Positions 53,715-64,000 of a stretch of DNA of 64,000 nucleotides are shown piece by piece (position 1 is the stretch's first letter; each line of letters begins with the position of its first letter). A program made the translations under genes and the position numbers. Below the pieces are notes generated by a model. That model did not search any database. It was not told the origin of the DNA and saw nothing but the letters and a program-made list of their open reading frames with translations. The stretch is taken from the NCBI RefSeq assembly GCF_037176765.1, contig NC_090021.1, positions 144,100,574 through 144,164,573 on the forward strand, read 5' to 3'. This DNA is from Anolis sagrei (taxonomy: Eukaryota > Chordata > Lepidosauria > Squamata > Anolidae).

Positions 53715-55460
53715 AATGCCTCTCCTATCTGGCAGAAGGATAGGTCCACCTCCTCATGTACTTCCAAAGGGAAGCCCCTATGACTTCCCCTTTCTTGATT
53801 GTGATTGTGATTAATTGTGACCTCACTAGCATCTACACAAGAGTCCTCCTTGCATAAGCAAGCAAGAGAGCTGAATATGATGGTTGACATTGCCTGATGA
53901 GCCAGGGCCTCACTCCTGCAAAGATGAGTCTTATGGGTGAAAAAAACACCCTTACCTGGGCACCATTAAGGTTCTCCTAATGGAAAATACCTCCTCCCAC
54001 CCACCCCCGGTCTCCTTGAACCAGGAGGATGTAATAAAGACCTTAATGGTGGCTAGGTTTGCATTTTTTTTTTACTTTTAAGAGTTGCTTTGGGGGTTGG
54101 AGGAGAGATGGGTGATATCCCATACCTTCAGGCTCCAGGAGCCCAAAAGGTTCAGGATGGCAAATGGGGGCTCAACTTGGGTAGTCCTGGGACTAACCAA
54201 AAGTCAGTCCCCACAGGCCCAATACTCCATTAAACCCAACCTTTCAGGAAGGCCTGGATCTAATGGGGTATTTAATAAATTCAGAATAACTGAGGTTATT
54301 TTGAATTAATTCATTTTCACCAGGGACATTGTTTGGATGTCCTCGGTAGAAACCCCGACAGGTCCCGCATTTTGGGCCTGTCTGGATGAGCCCTTAGATA
54401 GCTGTGCATGGAAATTGCTATTTGGACTTCATCCCTACAAAGAGCTCTTTTATGTGTGGCAAAAGAATCCTAGAGTAAAGGAAAAGTAGCAGGTTCTTAA
54501 AGCAACAAGGTGGCTCATAGATAGTCATTATATTAAAATTTCATATTAGAATACACAGCCTTAATATGTACATTTCAAATTTCAAAGTGTTTCTTCATGC
54601 AGTGAATTAGAAAGAAAGACTTGGCAAGTCCAGCATAATCGCCCTCCCCCCACAGTTAATAAACCAATTCCAAATCAGAAGTAAATTCTTGTTTTTCTTT
54701 CTTTCCTTCAGCCATTTGAAGTTTAGAGGTTAATTTTTCAATCAAAGCTAATTGCCACACTTTATTATACCAGGTCTTTATACATATCCCTTTTAAATCT
54801 TTCCAGAACCTGGGAATGGCAGACCTGGTAGCTAATAACCAATTAAGAGTTTATGAGATACCTTTGCATTTGCTCCTTGAAAAAAAATCCCAGGAGACTC
54901 ATTCAGGAGTTGTGAATGGTGTTGTTTGGTCGCATTATTTATTTCAAAGAAATATGCACCTCAGAGTTTAGATATTCTGCTATAGAACAGCCATAGATGT
55001 TGGAAAGTACCTTTATTTTTACAGCCTCATCAGTGAAGAAGGGAAAGAGTGAGGTCTCTATATGACAATCACACCGATTTTTTGTAACATTGTGAATGTG
55101 TATTCCTTTATTGACACAGATGCACTTTTAAAAGGATATTTATCCAACATAGTATTCTTCTTTTTCTAGACTAATATCTCAACTAGTTTTCCACATCCTT
55201 CCGAGGCTATTTGAGGACTCCATATCAAAATTAAGCAGATTGTTGTATAGAGACAAATCACTTGACATAAACATCATTTGTACTCAGCATTTCAAATAGG
55301 ATAATTACCATAAACCTTGACTTTTAATGTGCATTTCTTTAACGAATAAAATTACCAACCTAGAACTGTGCAAGTTAATTTATATTTGAATCCCTAACCT
55401 GTTTTTCCTGTAAATTCACACACATTACTTAGTCCTATTTCATCAAAGTGTTTCATGTCG
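53715..55460. other. No gene recognised
   Basis: Unassigned non-coding sequence; no element identified. Confidence 0.4.
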
Positions 55461-55464
55461 GATT

Positions 55465-55980
55465 CCCCCCCCCCCCAAATGAAACTCCAGATAACAGTAT
55501 AGTGGTTTTAATAGTGAAAATGTGTCATGTGTTGATTGACACATTTTACAAATTCAAATACTTCCTTTTCCAAAATAGAATTTCATCAAATTTTTAAGAG
55601 TTACCATAAGTAAGAATTTTTTACTTTGTTCTCAGTACTGATTTTGATTTTTTATTTTACCAAGGTAAAAAAAAAAATGCCATTACTGACATGCTTACTA
55701 ATGAAACATTAAAGGTGTGATTCCCACATTCACCTCTTAAAGTTTGTTTGAGAGCATTAGCCGTTCTGTATTTATAGTTCCTGAAAATAAGGACTGCTTT
55801 ATTACTTCTTCTGCCAGGTTTTAGGCGCCCCATCTTAAAGCTGAAGAAAAAGCTCATAAAATAATTGAAACTCGAATGAACCACCATGTTTGATGTTGGC
55901 AATGTGACTTGATGACAAAAATGTTAAACCATTTAACTATTTTAAGTGAGCAACAACTTTTCCCCAAATTATTCTGCAGT
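55465..55980. other. No gene recognised
   Basis: C run at about 55466-55476, otherwise unassigned AT-rich sequence. Confidence 0.4.
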
Positions 55981-55982
55981 TC

Positions 55983-56058
55983 GTACAGAAAACCCCCACT
56001 ACCATTTCATATTAAAAGCTTCCCTTTAATATGAAATGTTAGTGGGTTTTTTTTGTAC
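55983..56058. repeat. Hairpin: 34-bp arms, 8-base loop
   Basis: Left arm 55983-56016 and right arm 56025-56058 pair with few mismatches (GTACAGAAAACCCCCACTAC against the complement of AGTGGGTTTTTTTTGTAC). It may be a small foldback MITE. Confidence 0.8.
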
Positions 56059-56389
56059 TAAGAGTTTAAAATCTAGAAGACAGTTGTTTGTGTGGTAGAA
56101 AGAATATCAAAACACATCAAATGAGTCTAGAATTTAGATTATTGAGCTACGCTTAAGGAACTGATGGAGAATAAATTGTAGAAAGCCAATTGAAATTTAA
56201 GAAGAAGCTGATAAAATGAGAAAGAACTTAAAAGGAGTTGCCAGTTAACACAAGAATAAACTTTTTAAAAATAAGTTATAGTGATATAAGAGTCAATGGG
56301 GACCCCCCCCCCCCATGCTTATAGTAATTAATTATACCAAGTAGCCTGCAGATCAGGTCAGTAATATATCTATGAGAAAAACCCCCAAC

Positions 56390-56668
56390 CAGGCATGTAG
56401 CCAGGGAGGGGGGGGGCTTGGGGGGGCTTCACCCCCCCCCCAAATTCTCATGGTGGTTCGCGAAAAGGCCTTACTGGTGCATTATTTAAACTGTTATATT
56501 TATTCATATCATGATCTGATCACCATACTCAATATATCCCATATGCATGAGGGTATTGGGGTAACAATACAAAAGGTTTGCTAGGGTAGACCCCCTTTCA
56601 ATCAGACTCAGCCCCCCCCGAAGCAAACTCACACCCCCCCCCCAAATGAAATCCTGGCTACGGGCCTG
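56390..56668 (+). mobile_element. hAT MITE with exact 8-bp duplication
   Basis: Ends CAGGCATGTAGCCAGG and CCTGGCTACGGGCCTG, flanked by exact CCCCCAAC (56382-56389, 56669-56676). G and C runs lie just inside both ends; the middle (TGGTGCATTATTTAAACTGT to GGTATTGGGGTAACAATAC) is conserved with 20252-20499. Confidence 0.92.
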
Positions 56669-56839
56669 CCCCCAACTGATCAGTGGGTATAATTTATTCA
56701 GAAAAGATTTCAGAAATGAAGGCTTTTAATAACATTACTGTAAGATATATAAGTTATAAACGGTTCTGTTTGACATATTTTATCCTTTTCAGGTGCACAT
56801 TTTATATTGTTCTAATATATAGTAGTTTAAATTGGATTT

Positions 56840-56935
56840 AATGTTGACTTTTCTGTATGCTTTTAATTTGTAAGCTGTCTTGCGTCCAAAACTTGGGGGA
56901 AAGGCAGGATATAAATAATGGCAATTATCAGAATC
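56840..56935 (+). mobile_element. L2-like tail fragment, diverged
   Basis: TTGTAAGCTGTCTTGCGTCC and GGGGGAAAGGCAGGATATAA match the L2-like 3' pattern loosely. Confidence 0.5.
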
Positions 56936-57212
56936 CTGCTGGAAATTCACATATGTATAAACACTGTGCTTATATGGTGCTACGCACTGTTTCCTGTCCT
57001 GATTATTCAAATGTGTATTTACTGGACAGCAGCTGCTGTGATTGATGGTGGTCAGTTCCCTTGTTGATCAGGAAGCAACTGACTCATTGTTTCATCTTTT
57101 CCATGAGTGAGATTCTGTATTGCAGACAGAAGCAGGAACCCACCACAGATCCTCCTCTTATCAGGGGTTGCTCATGATGGCAAGGGGGAGTTTCAGGAAA
57201 TTGCTTCCTTGA

Positions 57213-57481
57213 TTTTTGTGTGTGTCAGGAGTGATTTGAGAAACTTCAAGCTGCTTCTGGTGTGAAAGAATTAGCTGTCTGCAAGGACATTACCGGGGGA
57301 ATGCCCAGATGTTTTACCATTGTGTGGAAGGCTTCTCTCATGTTCCCTCATGAGAAGCTGGAGCTGACAGATGGGACTTCACCCCACTCCTTGGATTGAG
57401 ACTGCTGCCCTTTTGGTCACCAGCCCTGCCTGCACAAGGGTTTAATCCATTGTGCCACTGAGGGCTCTTGAGAGTCAAACC
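57213..57481 (-). mobile_element. tRNA-derived SINE, near full length
   Basis: Read on the minus strand it starts GAGCCCTCAGTGGCACAATG, with an A-box-like TGGCACAATGG, a decayed B box near CAGTCTCAATCCA, then CATGAGGGAACATGAGAGAA and AGAAGCAGCTTGAAGTTTCT, ending CTCCTGACACACAC. Same family as 30035. Confidence 0.82.
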
Positions 57482-57529
57482 TTGTCAATTACAGCAGCTG
57501 CTTCCCAGTACATGGAACTGGGGACTTTC

Positions 57530-57650
57530 ATAGTCAAAGAATTATAGGATCATAAAACTGGAAGAGACTCCAAGGGCCATCCAGATCAATCCCCTGCCAT
57601 GCAGGAATTCCTAGTCAACACACACTTTCAGTGGCTCTCTATGTGGTTTT
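57530..57650 (-). mobile_element. CR1-like 3' terminus
   Basis: AGAATTATAGGATCATAAAA, CTGGAAGAGACTCCAAGGGC and ATCCAGATCAATCCCCTGCC are the reverse of the CR1-type end (GGATGGCCC, octamer repeat). Confidence 0.75.
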
Positions 57651-57846
57651 AATAAGTGAACATGTCTGGCCTGTATCCAAATTATAATAATATGCAAATA
57701 TCAAAGCAATATCTCTTTAAAACGTTTGTAAATTTCCCCTGAGAACTCTTGTGGCATTTTTATTTCCAGATTTTCTCTAGCTTCAGCAGAGAGGGAGATG
57801 ATCTCTCCCTCCCTCCCTCTCCCCCCTCCCCTCCAATAATTGTTCA

Positions 57847-58403
57847 TCTATATAAATAAAAATGTAATGTTTGTGGGATTAACAGAACTCAAGAACCACT
57901 GGACGAATTGACATCAAATTTGGACACAAGACACCTAACAACCCAATGTATGTCCTTCATTAAAAAAATTGATTTTGTCATTTGGGAGTTGTAGTTGCTG
58001 GGATTTATAGTTCACCTACAATCAAAGAGCATTCTGAAACCCACCAATGATGGAATTGAACCAAACTTGGCACACAGTTCTCCCATGACCAACAGAAAAT
58101 ACTGGAAGGGTTTGGTGGGCAGTGTCCTTTGGTTTTGGAGCTATAGTTCACCTACATCCAGGGAGCACTGTGGACTCAAACAATGATGGATCTGGACCAA
58201 ACTCTTCACGAATATTCAATATGCCCAAATGTGAACACTGGTGGAGTTTGGGGAAAATAGAATCTTGACATTTGGGAGTTGTAGTTGCTGTGATTTATAG
58301 TTCACCTACAATCACAGAGCATTCTGAACCCCACCAATTGGGCCAAACCTCCCACACAGAACCTCCATGTGGGCCACAGCAACACGTGGCAGGGGATACT
58401 TAG
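57847..58403 (+). mobile_element. Non-autonomous Helitron, apparently complete
   Basis: The 5' end is A|TCTATATAAATAAAAATG. The 3' end has a hairpin GCCAC/GTGGC (GGCCACAGCAACACGTGGC) followed by AGGGGATACTTAG|T, a slightly degenerate CTRR end between A and T with no target duplication, the Helitron hallmark. The interior repeats the CCTACAATCAAAGAGCATTC and CAACAGAAAATACTGGAAGG modules. No Rep/helicase. Confidence 0.85.
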
Positions 58404-58634
58404 TCCTTAATATTCCTTGTATTATCTGTAAAAGAACAGCTGATTTTCACTCAAAATTATTCTAGGATTAAAAGCCTAATTCCAACTACACCTGTTACAA
58501 TTCCTGTGTTGTTGTTTTTTTTTACCTTCCTTTCATTTAATCAAATAGGCAATAATTTGTACCTTATACTATCAGAGTTATAATTGTTTGCTGCAAACAT
58601 AACATCTCCATATGGGTTATAGCAAGTAGATTTT

Positions 58635-58745
58635 ATTCAACATGTTTATTTTATTTATTTTTATTTATTTACAGTATTTATATTCTGCCCTTCTCACCCC
58701 GCAGGGGACTCAGGGTGGATTACAGTGTACACATATATGGCAAAC
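58635..58745 (-). mobile_element. L2-like LINE 3' tail
   Basis: (TTTA)n tail, TATTCTGCCCTTCTCACCCC and GCAGGGGACTCAGGGTGG. Confidence 0.75.
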
Positions 58746-59102
58746 ATTCAATGCCAATTTGACATACAACGTATCAGACATACACAGAGGCTATTTAACT
58801 TTTTCTGGCCACCAGGGGAGCTGTCGCTTTCATCGTCCATCTAGATTCTGTTGCACAAATCCATTTTCCCCCCTCAAAAACTGCAACCTCATCTCTAGTT
58901 TTGTTTAGGAATAGCCAGTACATTTATGTGCAACCTACAGATCATCCTTCATGGCTTTCCATCTATCCAGTATGCAGTCTTTGCTTACAAATCTATGTGA
59001 ACAACAATAATGGGTTAAACCTTTATATTGATGTAGATGAAATTTGAGAAATTGTTATGCTTGTGGAAACAATAAATATCCACAATAATTATTCCTCTAG
59101 TT

Positions 59103-59237
59103 CAGTGGTTCTCAACCTGAGGTCCCCAGATGTTTTTGGCCTACAACTCCCAGAAATCCCAGCCAGTTTGCCAGCTGTTAGGATTTCTGGGAGTTGAAGG
59201 CCAAAAACATCTGGGGACCCCAGGTTGAGAACCACTG
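59103..59237. mobile_element. hAT MITE with exact 8-bp duplication
   Basis: Almost perfect palindrome: CAGTGGTTCTCAACCTGAGG at the left and CAGGTTGAGAACCACTG at the right. Exact CTCTAGTT flanks (59095-59102, 59238-59245). Same family as 7235-7371. Confidence 0.93.
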
Positions 59238-59243
59238 CTCTAG

Positions 59244-59352
59244 TTATTCCTATATCTGTGTCTACACGCCTATTTTATTAAATAAAATTATTATTTATTA
59301 TTAATAAATTATTCCTATATCTGTGTCTACATGCCTATTTTATTAAATAAAA
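59244..59352 (+). repeat. Direct duplication, about 44 bp, 65-bp offset
   Basis: TTATTCCTATATCTGTGTCT begins at 59244 and again at 59309; the copies differ at about one position over the first 42 bases. The left copy starts at the right target duplication of the hAT MITE. Confidence 0.85.
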
Positions 59353-59354
59353 GA

Positions 59355-61690
59355 AGAATGATGATAAAATGTTGCCCATACATTTTAAATCCATAAACTT
59401 GAAAACAATTGAATTTTTTAATCAGATCAACATATATTTCTGTCATGCTGTTTAGTACTTTTTGTAGGACAGTGTTGTTTAAATCTATTGGGTCCATCCT
59501 TTGAATGCTTCAGTTTAGATTCTCCCAGAAATATAGTCCCAGAGGTAAAATTATTTCTTTCACAACTTTATGGAAACATGGAAAAATCCCAAATGAAACA
59601 TTTTTTGGCATTTTTCTGCACAGTCTATGGCAAAAAAATCATATCAAAACTACCCACTAGGAACCAATATACAGAGATATTATGCCCTCTAGAGTTTCTT
59701 TGCATGTTATTTAATTTAAATCTGAATGTAATAATATAGCAACACATGATTTATTCGAGTTGTGAGTTACATATTTTTAATCTCATTTTCTCTCTAGGCT
59801 TATTTTATATTGCTGTTTGGTCTGCATGAATTTCTAGCAACAAAAAAGAACTACAAGTTTAAGATCTTTAACTATCATATGTAGCCAAGCCCTCTTAAAG
59901 AAAATGTGGATTCTCCTCACATCCAGGCAACCATTTTTTGAGTTAGAAGACATAGGAATAACACATAATAACATATCTTGATATGTCATGCTTAAAATAA
60001 CAAAAGAGAAAAGGCCATCGTGTAGCCCTATTTATATTAAATTCCAGTCTCTTGAAACTTTAAAATGAAATTGCATTGTTTCCTAAGTGTCTCTGGTGGC
60101 AGATCTTGAAACATAATATTTGAAACATAATATTTGTTTAAAAATTCCTAATAATATATAATCATCTAGTGATATCTTTCTTTGTAACAGGGGCAAAGCA
60201 AACTACAGAATCACTGGGACTTGTTGTTTTCTGTTGTGACCTTGCTGCTCTATGAAAATATCAAAATTCTCTGTAGTAATTGGAAACTTTGGCATCAAAA
60301 CTGTAAACTCTTTAATGTTGCCCTGTTCTACATATTCTGAAATTCCTCAAATTCACATATTAATTCTAAGATTACACTTGTAGATCTCCTTCAATTTTAA
60401 TTTGGTAATGGAATCAGCCATTAAAGGTCTCCTCACAATGAAATGTAGAGCAATGGGCACTTCATGCCTTACACCACTGAGTACTAAGTCTTGATAATTT
60501 TGTATCCAGTAAATCTGCTCAGCCTGCATCAATTCTACTTTGAGGGTCTGAAAATACTATGCTCTTTTATTATTATTATTATTAATGGAAATTTCTTCAG
60601 CTTGAACTCTATGAACTCCGCCTCCAGCTATGGGGAGAGGCGAGTAACAAATGAAGAAGATGATGAATAGATATTGTTAATCTTCTCCAGATGCTTTCAG
60701 TAGTCCAGATGCTATTTTATGGCTTTGTTGTCAGTTAAGATAAGGCGGGGAGTTCTCTTTCAGTGAAAAATACTCAGTAATAAATCATTTTGACTAAATG
60801 CACAGGGGTCTTTCCCCTCCATAACTGAATTATTATGTAACCTTCTGAAAGCTCTTATTAGAACTAGAACTTTTTGATGATCATTTCCCACAATGTACAT
60901 AGATACCCCATGATATAGATAGAGATATCCCAGCCCTGATTTTTTAAAATTATGGATTTTCAAATTCTAACAACATGCAGCATATTTAACACAATAATTG
61001 TTAGGCTTCAAAACTACCTACAAGTGTTCCTTAGGGTCACCTGCCATCTTGACAATAAAGAAACACAGATCAGAACATCAGGAGACAGTCACTTACTTTT
61101 CAAAAAGTGGATCATTATGACAAGTGGCTAGGTGCAACTCTGCTATTTCTGCTCCCACTCTTTACTTTGGAAACATTCCAATAATATATGCTTGCTTTGT
61201 TCATTTATCAATGCTGCTTTTCATTCAATTTTGTTTTTCATTTTGGTGGGTTAAGAGTAGTCAACTGAGAAGAAGTAAACATTTTGCATTTCTTTGTTTA
61301 CAACAATTATCCTTGACTGGTGGTCAGGCTGATTGGGGATTATGGCAACCTATAGGACAATAAGGGGAGGAATGAAAGCAAGCTTGCAGGCAATAAGGGA
61401 GGGATGGGATCTTAGATCATAAAGCTAGAACTGGTACCATAGGTGAAATCTAGTCCAAAGATGGCAAAGTAAGGATCATCGTCAACGTAAATCCTCCAGG
61501 TAGTGTTCCAGGTAAAGTCAATGCAAAATGATATGATACTGCCATGGCTCTTGATATGAATACTATAGTTTTGTTGTGATAGAATTTGAATGTAGAATTA
61601 CACAAGCATCTAAAATGACCACTGTCGGTACTGATCCCACTCACTGAGCTCATTTGAGATGTACACATGCCCTGGGAGGGAGCACAGAGG
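59355..61690. other. No gene recognised
   Basis: AT-rich non-coding DNA; an (ATT)n run at 60567-60585. Open frames lack domains. Confidence 0.45.
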
Positions 61691-61697
61691 CTTCTTC

Positions 61698-61846
61698 AAT
61701 GCTTGTTGTTGTTCACTCATTCAGTTGCTTCTGACTCTTCGTGACCTCATGGACCAGCCCACGCCAGAGCTCCCTGTTGGCCGGCACCACCCCCAGCTCC
61801 TTCAAGGTCAAGCCAGTCACTTCAAGAATACCATCCATCCATCTTC
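61698..61846 (-). mobile_element. BovB (RTE) LINE 3' end fragment
   Basis: Minus strand matches the last about 150 bases of the BovB copies (AAGGAGCTGGGGGTGGTG, GGCGTGGGCTGGTCCATGAG), starting from the GAACAACAACA tail at 61698. Confidence 0.85.
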
Positions 61847-61849
61847 AAT

Positions 61850-62170
61850 GCTTGCACCATACCAATTGCTGCTAGGAAAGCAAGTTCCCATTTGCCTCAA
61901 GTAGGCACAGGGGGAGGGCCTTCAGGAAGGGATGGAGAATCCTTCCGGGGAAGAAAACAAAGGAGGAGCCGCAGTTCTCCTGATTAGCAGGGCTGCCCTA
62001 CCCACATGCTGCTGCCTCTGCCTCAGGTCAAATGCTACTCAGCCCCATTGGTTCCCATTACTAGCCCCTGCTAACCAAAAAGATCCAAGTGCTGTGATCT
62101 GTACCAGTTAAGGCTTTGGCTGCCCCATGCCAGGCTCATTTTCATGCTGAATCATGCGAATCCGGTACAC
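61850..62170. other. No gene recognised
   Basis: Unassigned; somewhat GC-richer than its flanks. Confidence 0.4.
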
Positions 62171-62174
62171 AAAA

Positions 62175-62440
62175 ATGAAATCATGCACACCACTGTCTGT
62201 GCCCCTGTTCAGAATATTTTGCTTCACTTTCTGTCCCTGTGAGAATTGGATTTTGTTGTGGAAACAAAGGTTGGTGAGAAAGCTTCAATGGTGATACTTT
62301 TTCAATTTGATAAATTCTTTCAGAAGTGAATTTCCTTTCTGAGGTGTAGATTTCTCTCACTTCTTGTTGTCTCACTCCCGTTCTTAACTATGAGTCACTT
62401 ATAAGTTGGATGATTGTAACTAGAGGACTGCCCACACTCT
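62175..62440 (-). mobile_element. DNA-transposon MITE, copy 2 (partial)
   Basis: Reverse complement matches 24870-25130 (CAGGGACAGAAAGTGAAGCA, TTCTGAACAGGGGCACAGAC) and ends in AGTTACAATCATCCAAC near the element terminus. Confidence 0.65.
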
Positions 62441-62444
62441 CTAA

Positions 62445-63360
62445 CAGTGATAAAGAAAGGAAATTGCAAAATGTCCTTGTTTCCAATTATGGAAAACTAC
62501 CAATATCTGGGAATGAAATCCGATGCTTTTGGCTTCATTTATCTGTTGGTACAAATCTGTTCAATTAATTGTTGATGTTGTTTGGAGATAAGGAATAAGT
62601 TATTCAGAAGATTTAACAAATCACCAGGTTCAGCTCAAGTGCAGAAAGGTACACATTTTCACAGGTGCTTCTGTTTTTAGTCTGGATACATGCTCAAACA
62701 ATGTCTCAATTATGACCATAACTGCCTGGTTGCCTTTTTACCCAGATTGGAGGGAGCGAGACACAGAAGATCACATGAAAATGTGAATACTTCTATGATC
62801 TTATTGCAAGACTGCATGTTATAATGACAACAGACCATAATTCACTGGTGTTTTATTAAATAGATGGAATTGTTCCTAAATCTCTGTAATAAAAGATCTC
62901 TTTGGATGTCCACATACCAGTTCCTTTCCTAGAAGGTAGATGTGGGAAAATAGAGCAAATGGGAAAACTACAAAAGCAGAGTGCTGAAGAAAATTACTAT
63001 CATGATTTTCATGTCCAAAGAATGAATAAAATCAAATGATTTCAAACACTATTTTCAGACATTATCCAAATGCGGAGCTTGTTTCCAAAAGGTACCAAAT
63101 CCACCTGAACAAATTTTGCAGGAATCAAGTCAAAAAAACATGCTGAGAATTTGCATTCTTTTACTACAAAATGTAATTTTCCAAACTATGTACTGAAGTA
63201 ATTTGATTCATTTTAATTGTTTTGATCAGTACATAATATTCTATTCCTAGCCAATACCCCCCTGCCACCTATTACCTCATTTTTTAAAAAAATTGGTACA
63301 TTTTGGAAACAAACTCCAGGAATATCCTTTGGAGCTATCAATATCCATCTGGAACTCTGC
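62445..63360. other. No gene recognised
   Basis: Unassigned AT-rich sequence. Confidence 0.4.
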
Positions 63361-63361
63361 C

Positions 63362-63410
63362 CTGGAGCATGGTGGAGGCTCCTTCTTTGGAGGCTTTTAA
63401 ACAGAGTGCA
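63362..63410 (+). mobile_element. CR1-like fragment interrupted by BovB
   Basis: GGAGCATGGTGGAGGCTCCT and GAGGCTTTTAAACAGAGTGC are the CR1 3' UTR segment seen at 5150-5200, cut off at the BovB start. Confidence 0.65.
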
Positions 63411-64000
63411 AAAACTGGGTTGCAGTTAAACATAAAAAAACCAAGATTATATCAACCAGATTGATTGATAACTGGCAATTAGAGGGAGAAAATGTGAGAC
63501 AGTGACAGACTTGTACTTCTAGGTGCAAAGATGACTGCAGACGCAGAATGCAGCCAGGAAATCAGAAGACATTTACTTCTTGGGAAGAGGGCAATGAACA
63601 ATCTTGATAAAATAGTTAAGTGTAGAGACAGCACAATGGCAACAAAGATCCACATAGTTAAAGCGATGGTATTCCCTGTAGTAACCTATGGATGCAAGAA
63701 CTGGACCATAAGAAAGACTGAGGAAAGGAAAATAGATGCTTTTGAACTGTGGTGCTGGAGGAAAATTCTGAGAGTGCCAAGAAGATCAAACCAGTCCATA
63801 CTCAAGGAAATAAAGCCCGACTGCTCACTGGAGGGAAGGATATTAGAGGCAAAGATGAAGTACTTTGGCTACATAATGAGAAGACAGGAAAGCTTGGAGA
63901 AGATAATGATGCTGCGGGAAATGGTAAGAAAAAGGAAGAGGGGCCGACCAAGGGCAAGATGGATGGATGTTATCCCTGAAGTAACTGGCTTGACCTTGAA
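63411..64000 (+). mobile_element. BovB (RTE) LINE, runs off window edge
   Basis: Plus-strand translation gives [73 protein letters not shown] and [18 protein letters not shown], the RT thumb and C-terminal region of BovB. It is 5'-truncated, has frame breaks, and continues past 64000. Confidence 0.92.

Overview
The window is vertebrate nuclear DNA, most likely from a squamate reptile (an iguanian or anole-like lizard). The evidence is two intron-bearing genes of a conserved vertebrate gene pair, a CpG-rich shared promoter, and a squamate-type repeat mix: BovB/RTE, CR1 and L2-like LINEs, tRNA-derived SINEs, hAT elements including a SPIN-like one, Helitrons, and Penelope-like remnants. Species-level assignment is inference.

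Only two protein-coding genes can be supported. THAP5 lies on the minus strand with coding exons at 21407-21325, 17354-17165 and 15310-14309 (424 codons before the stop). DNAJB9 (ERdj4) lies on the plus strand with a non-coding first exon ending at 21731 and coding exons at 27121-27337 and 28663-29096 (216 residues). They are head to head. A GC-rich promoter at about 21250-21740, with three CCAAT boxes and a TATA box on the DNAJB9 side, serves both. The same THAP5-DNAJB9 arrangement is known from human 7q31. No exon of the usual neighbour PNPLA8 was recognised to the left. THAP5 intron 2 carries a truncated RPL24 retrocopy with a poly(A) tail.

The rest is intergenic or intronic and dominated by mobile elements. 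At 1-14000 there are L2-like 3' ends, a CR1 3' end, Tigger-like and hAT MITEs (two inserted one after the other at 7235-7497), a LINE ORF end (11634-12245) and a BovB end. At 17400-23650 there are L2-like tails, a palindromic pair of Helitron ends around a CA/TG microsatellite, a BovB copy split by a hAT MITE, and two adjacent L2-like LINE ends. At 30400-34375 there is a nest: a CR1-like LINE interrupted by a Penelope-like inverted unit with a 14-bp target duplication and by a 1.86-kb hAT element with an 8-bp duplication. The hAT element holds a chain of GC-rich palindromes, a Helitron piece and an L2 tail. At 36450-44280 there are a SPIN-like hAT, CR1-type tandem units with ATT repeats, a Helitron end, a second Charlie-type hAT, a solo LTR and another hAT. 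At 45000-64000 there are Penelope-like remnants with hammerhead-ribozyme-like motifs, a 5S-rRNA-derived piece, LINE RT and EN fragments, more hAT MITEs with exact 8-bp duplications, a complete non-autonomous Helitron (57847-58403), SINEs, and a BovB copy running off the right edge.

Biologically, the two genes pair a zinc-finger THAP nuclear protein with an ER-lumen J-protein under one promoter. I see no sign that the remaining DNA encodes further cellular proteins. The most interesting material is the transposon architecture and the ribozyme-like motif.
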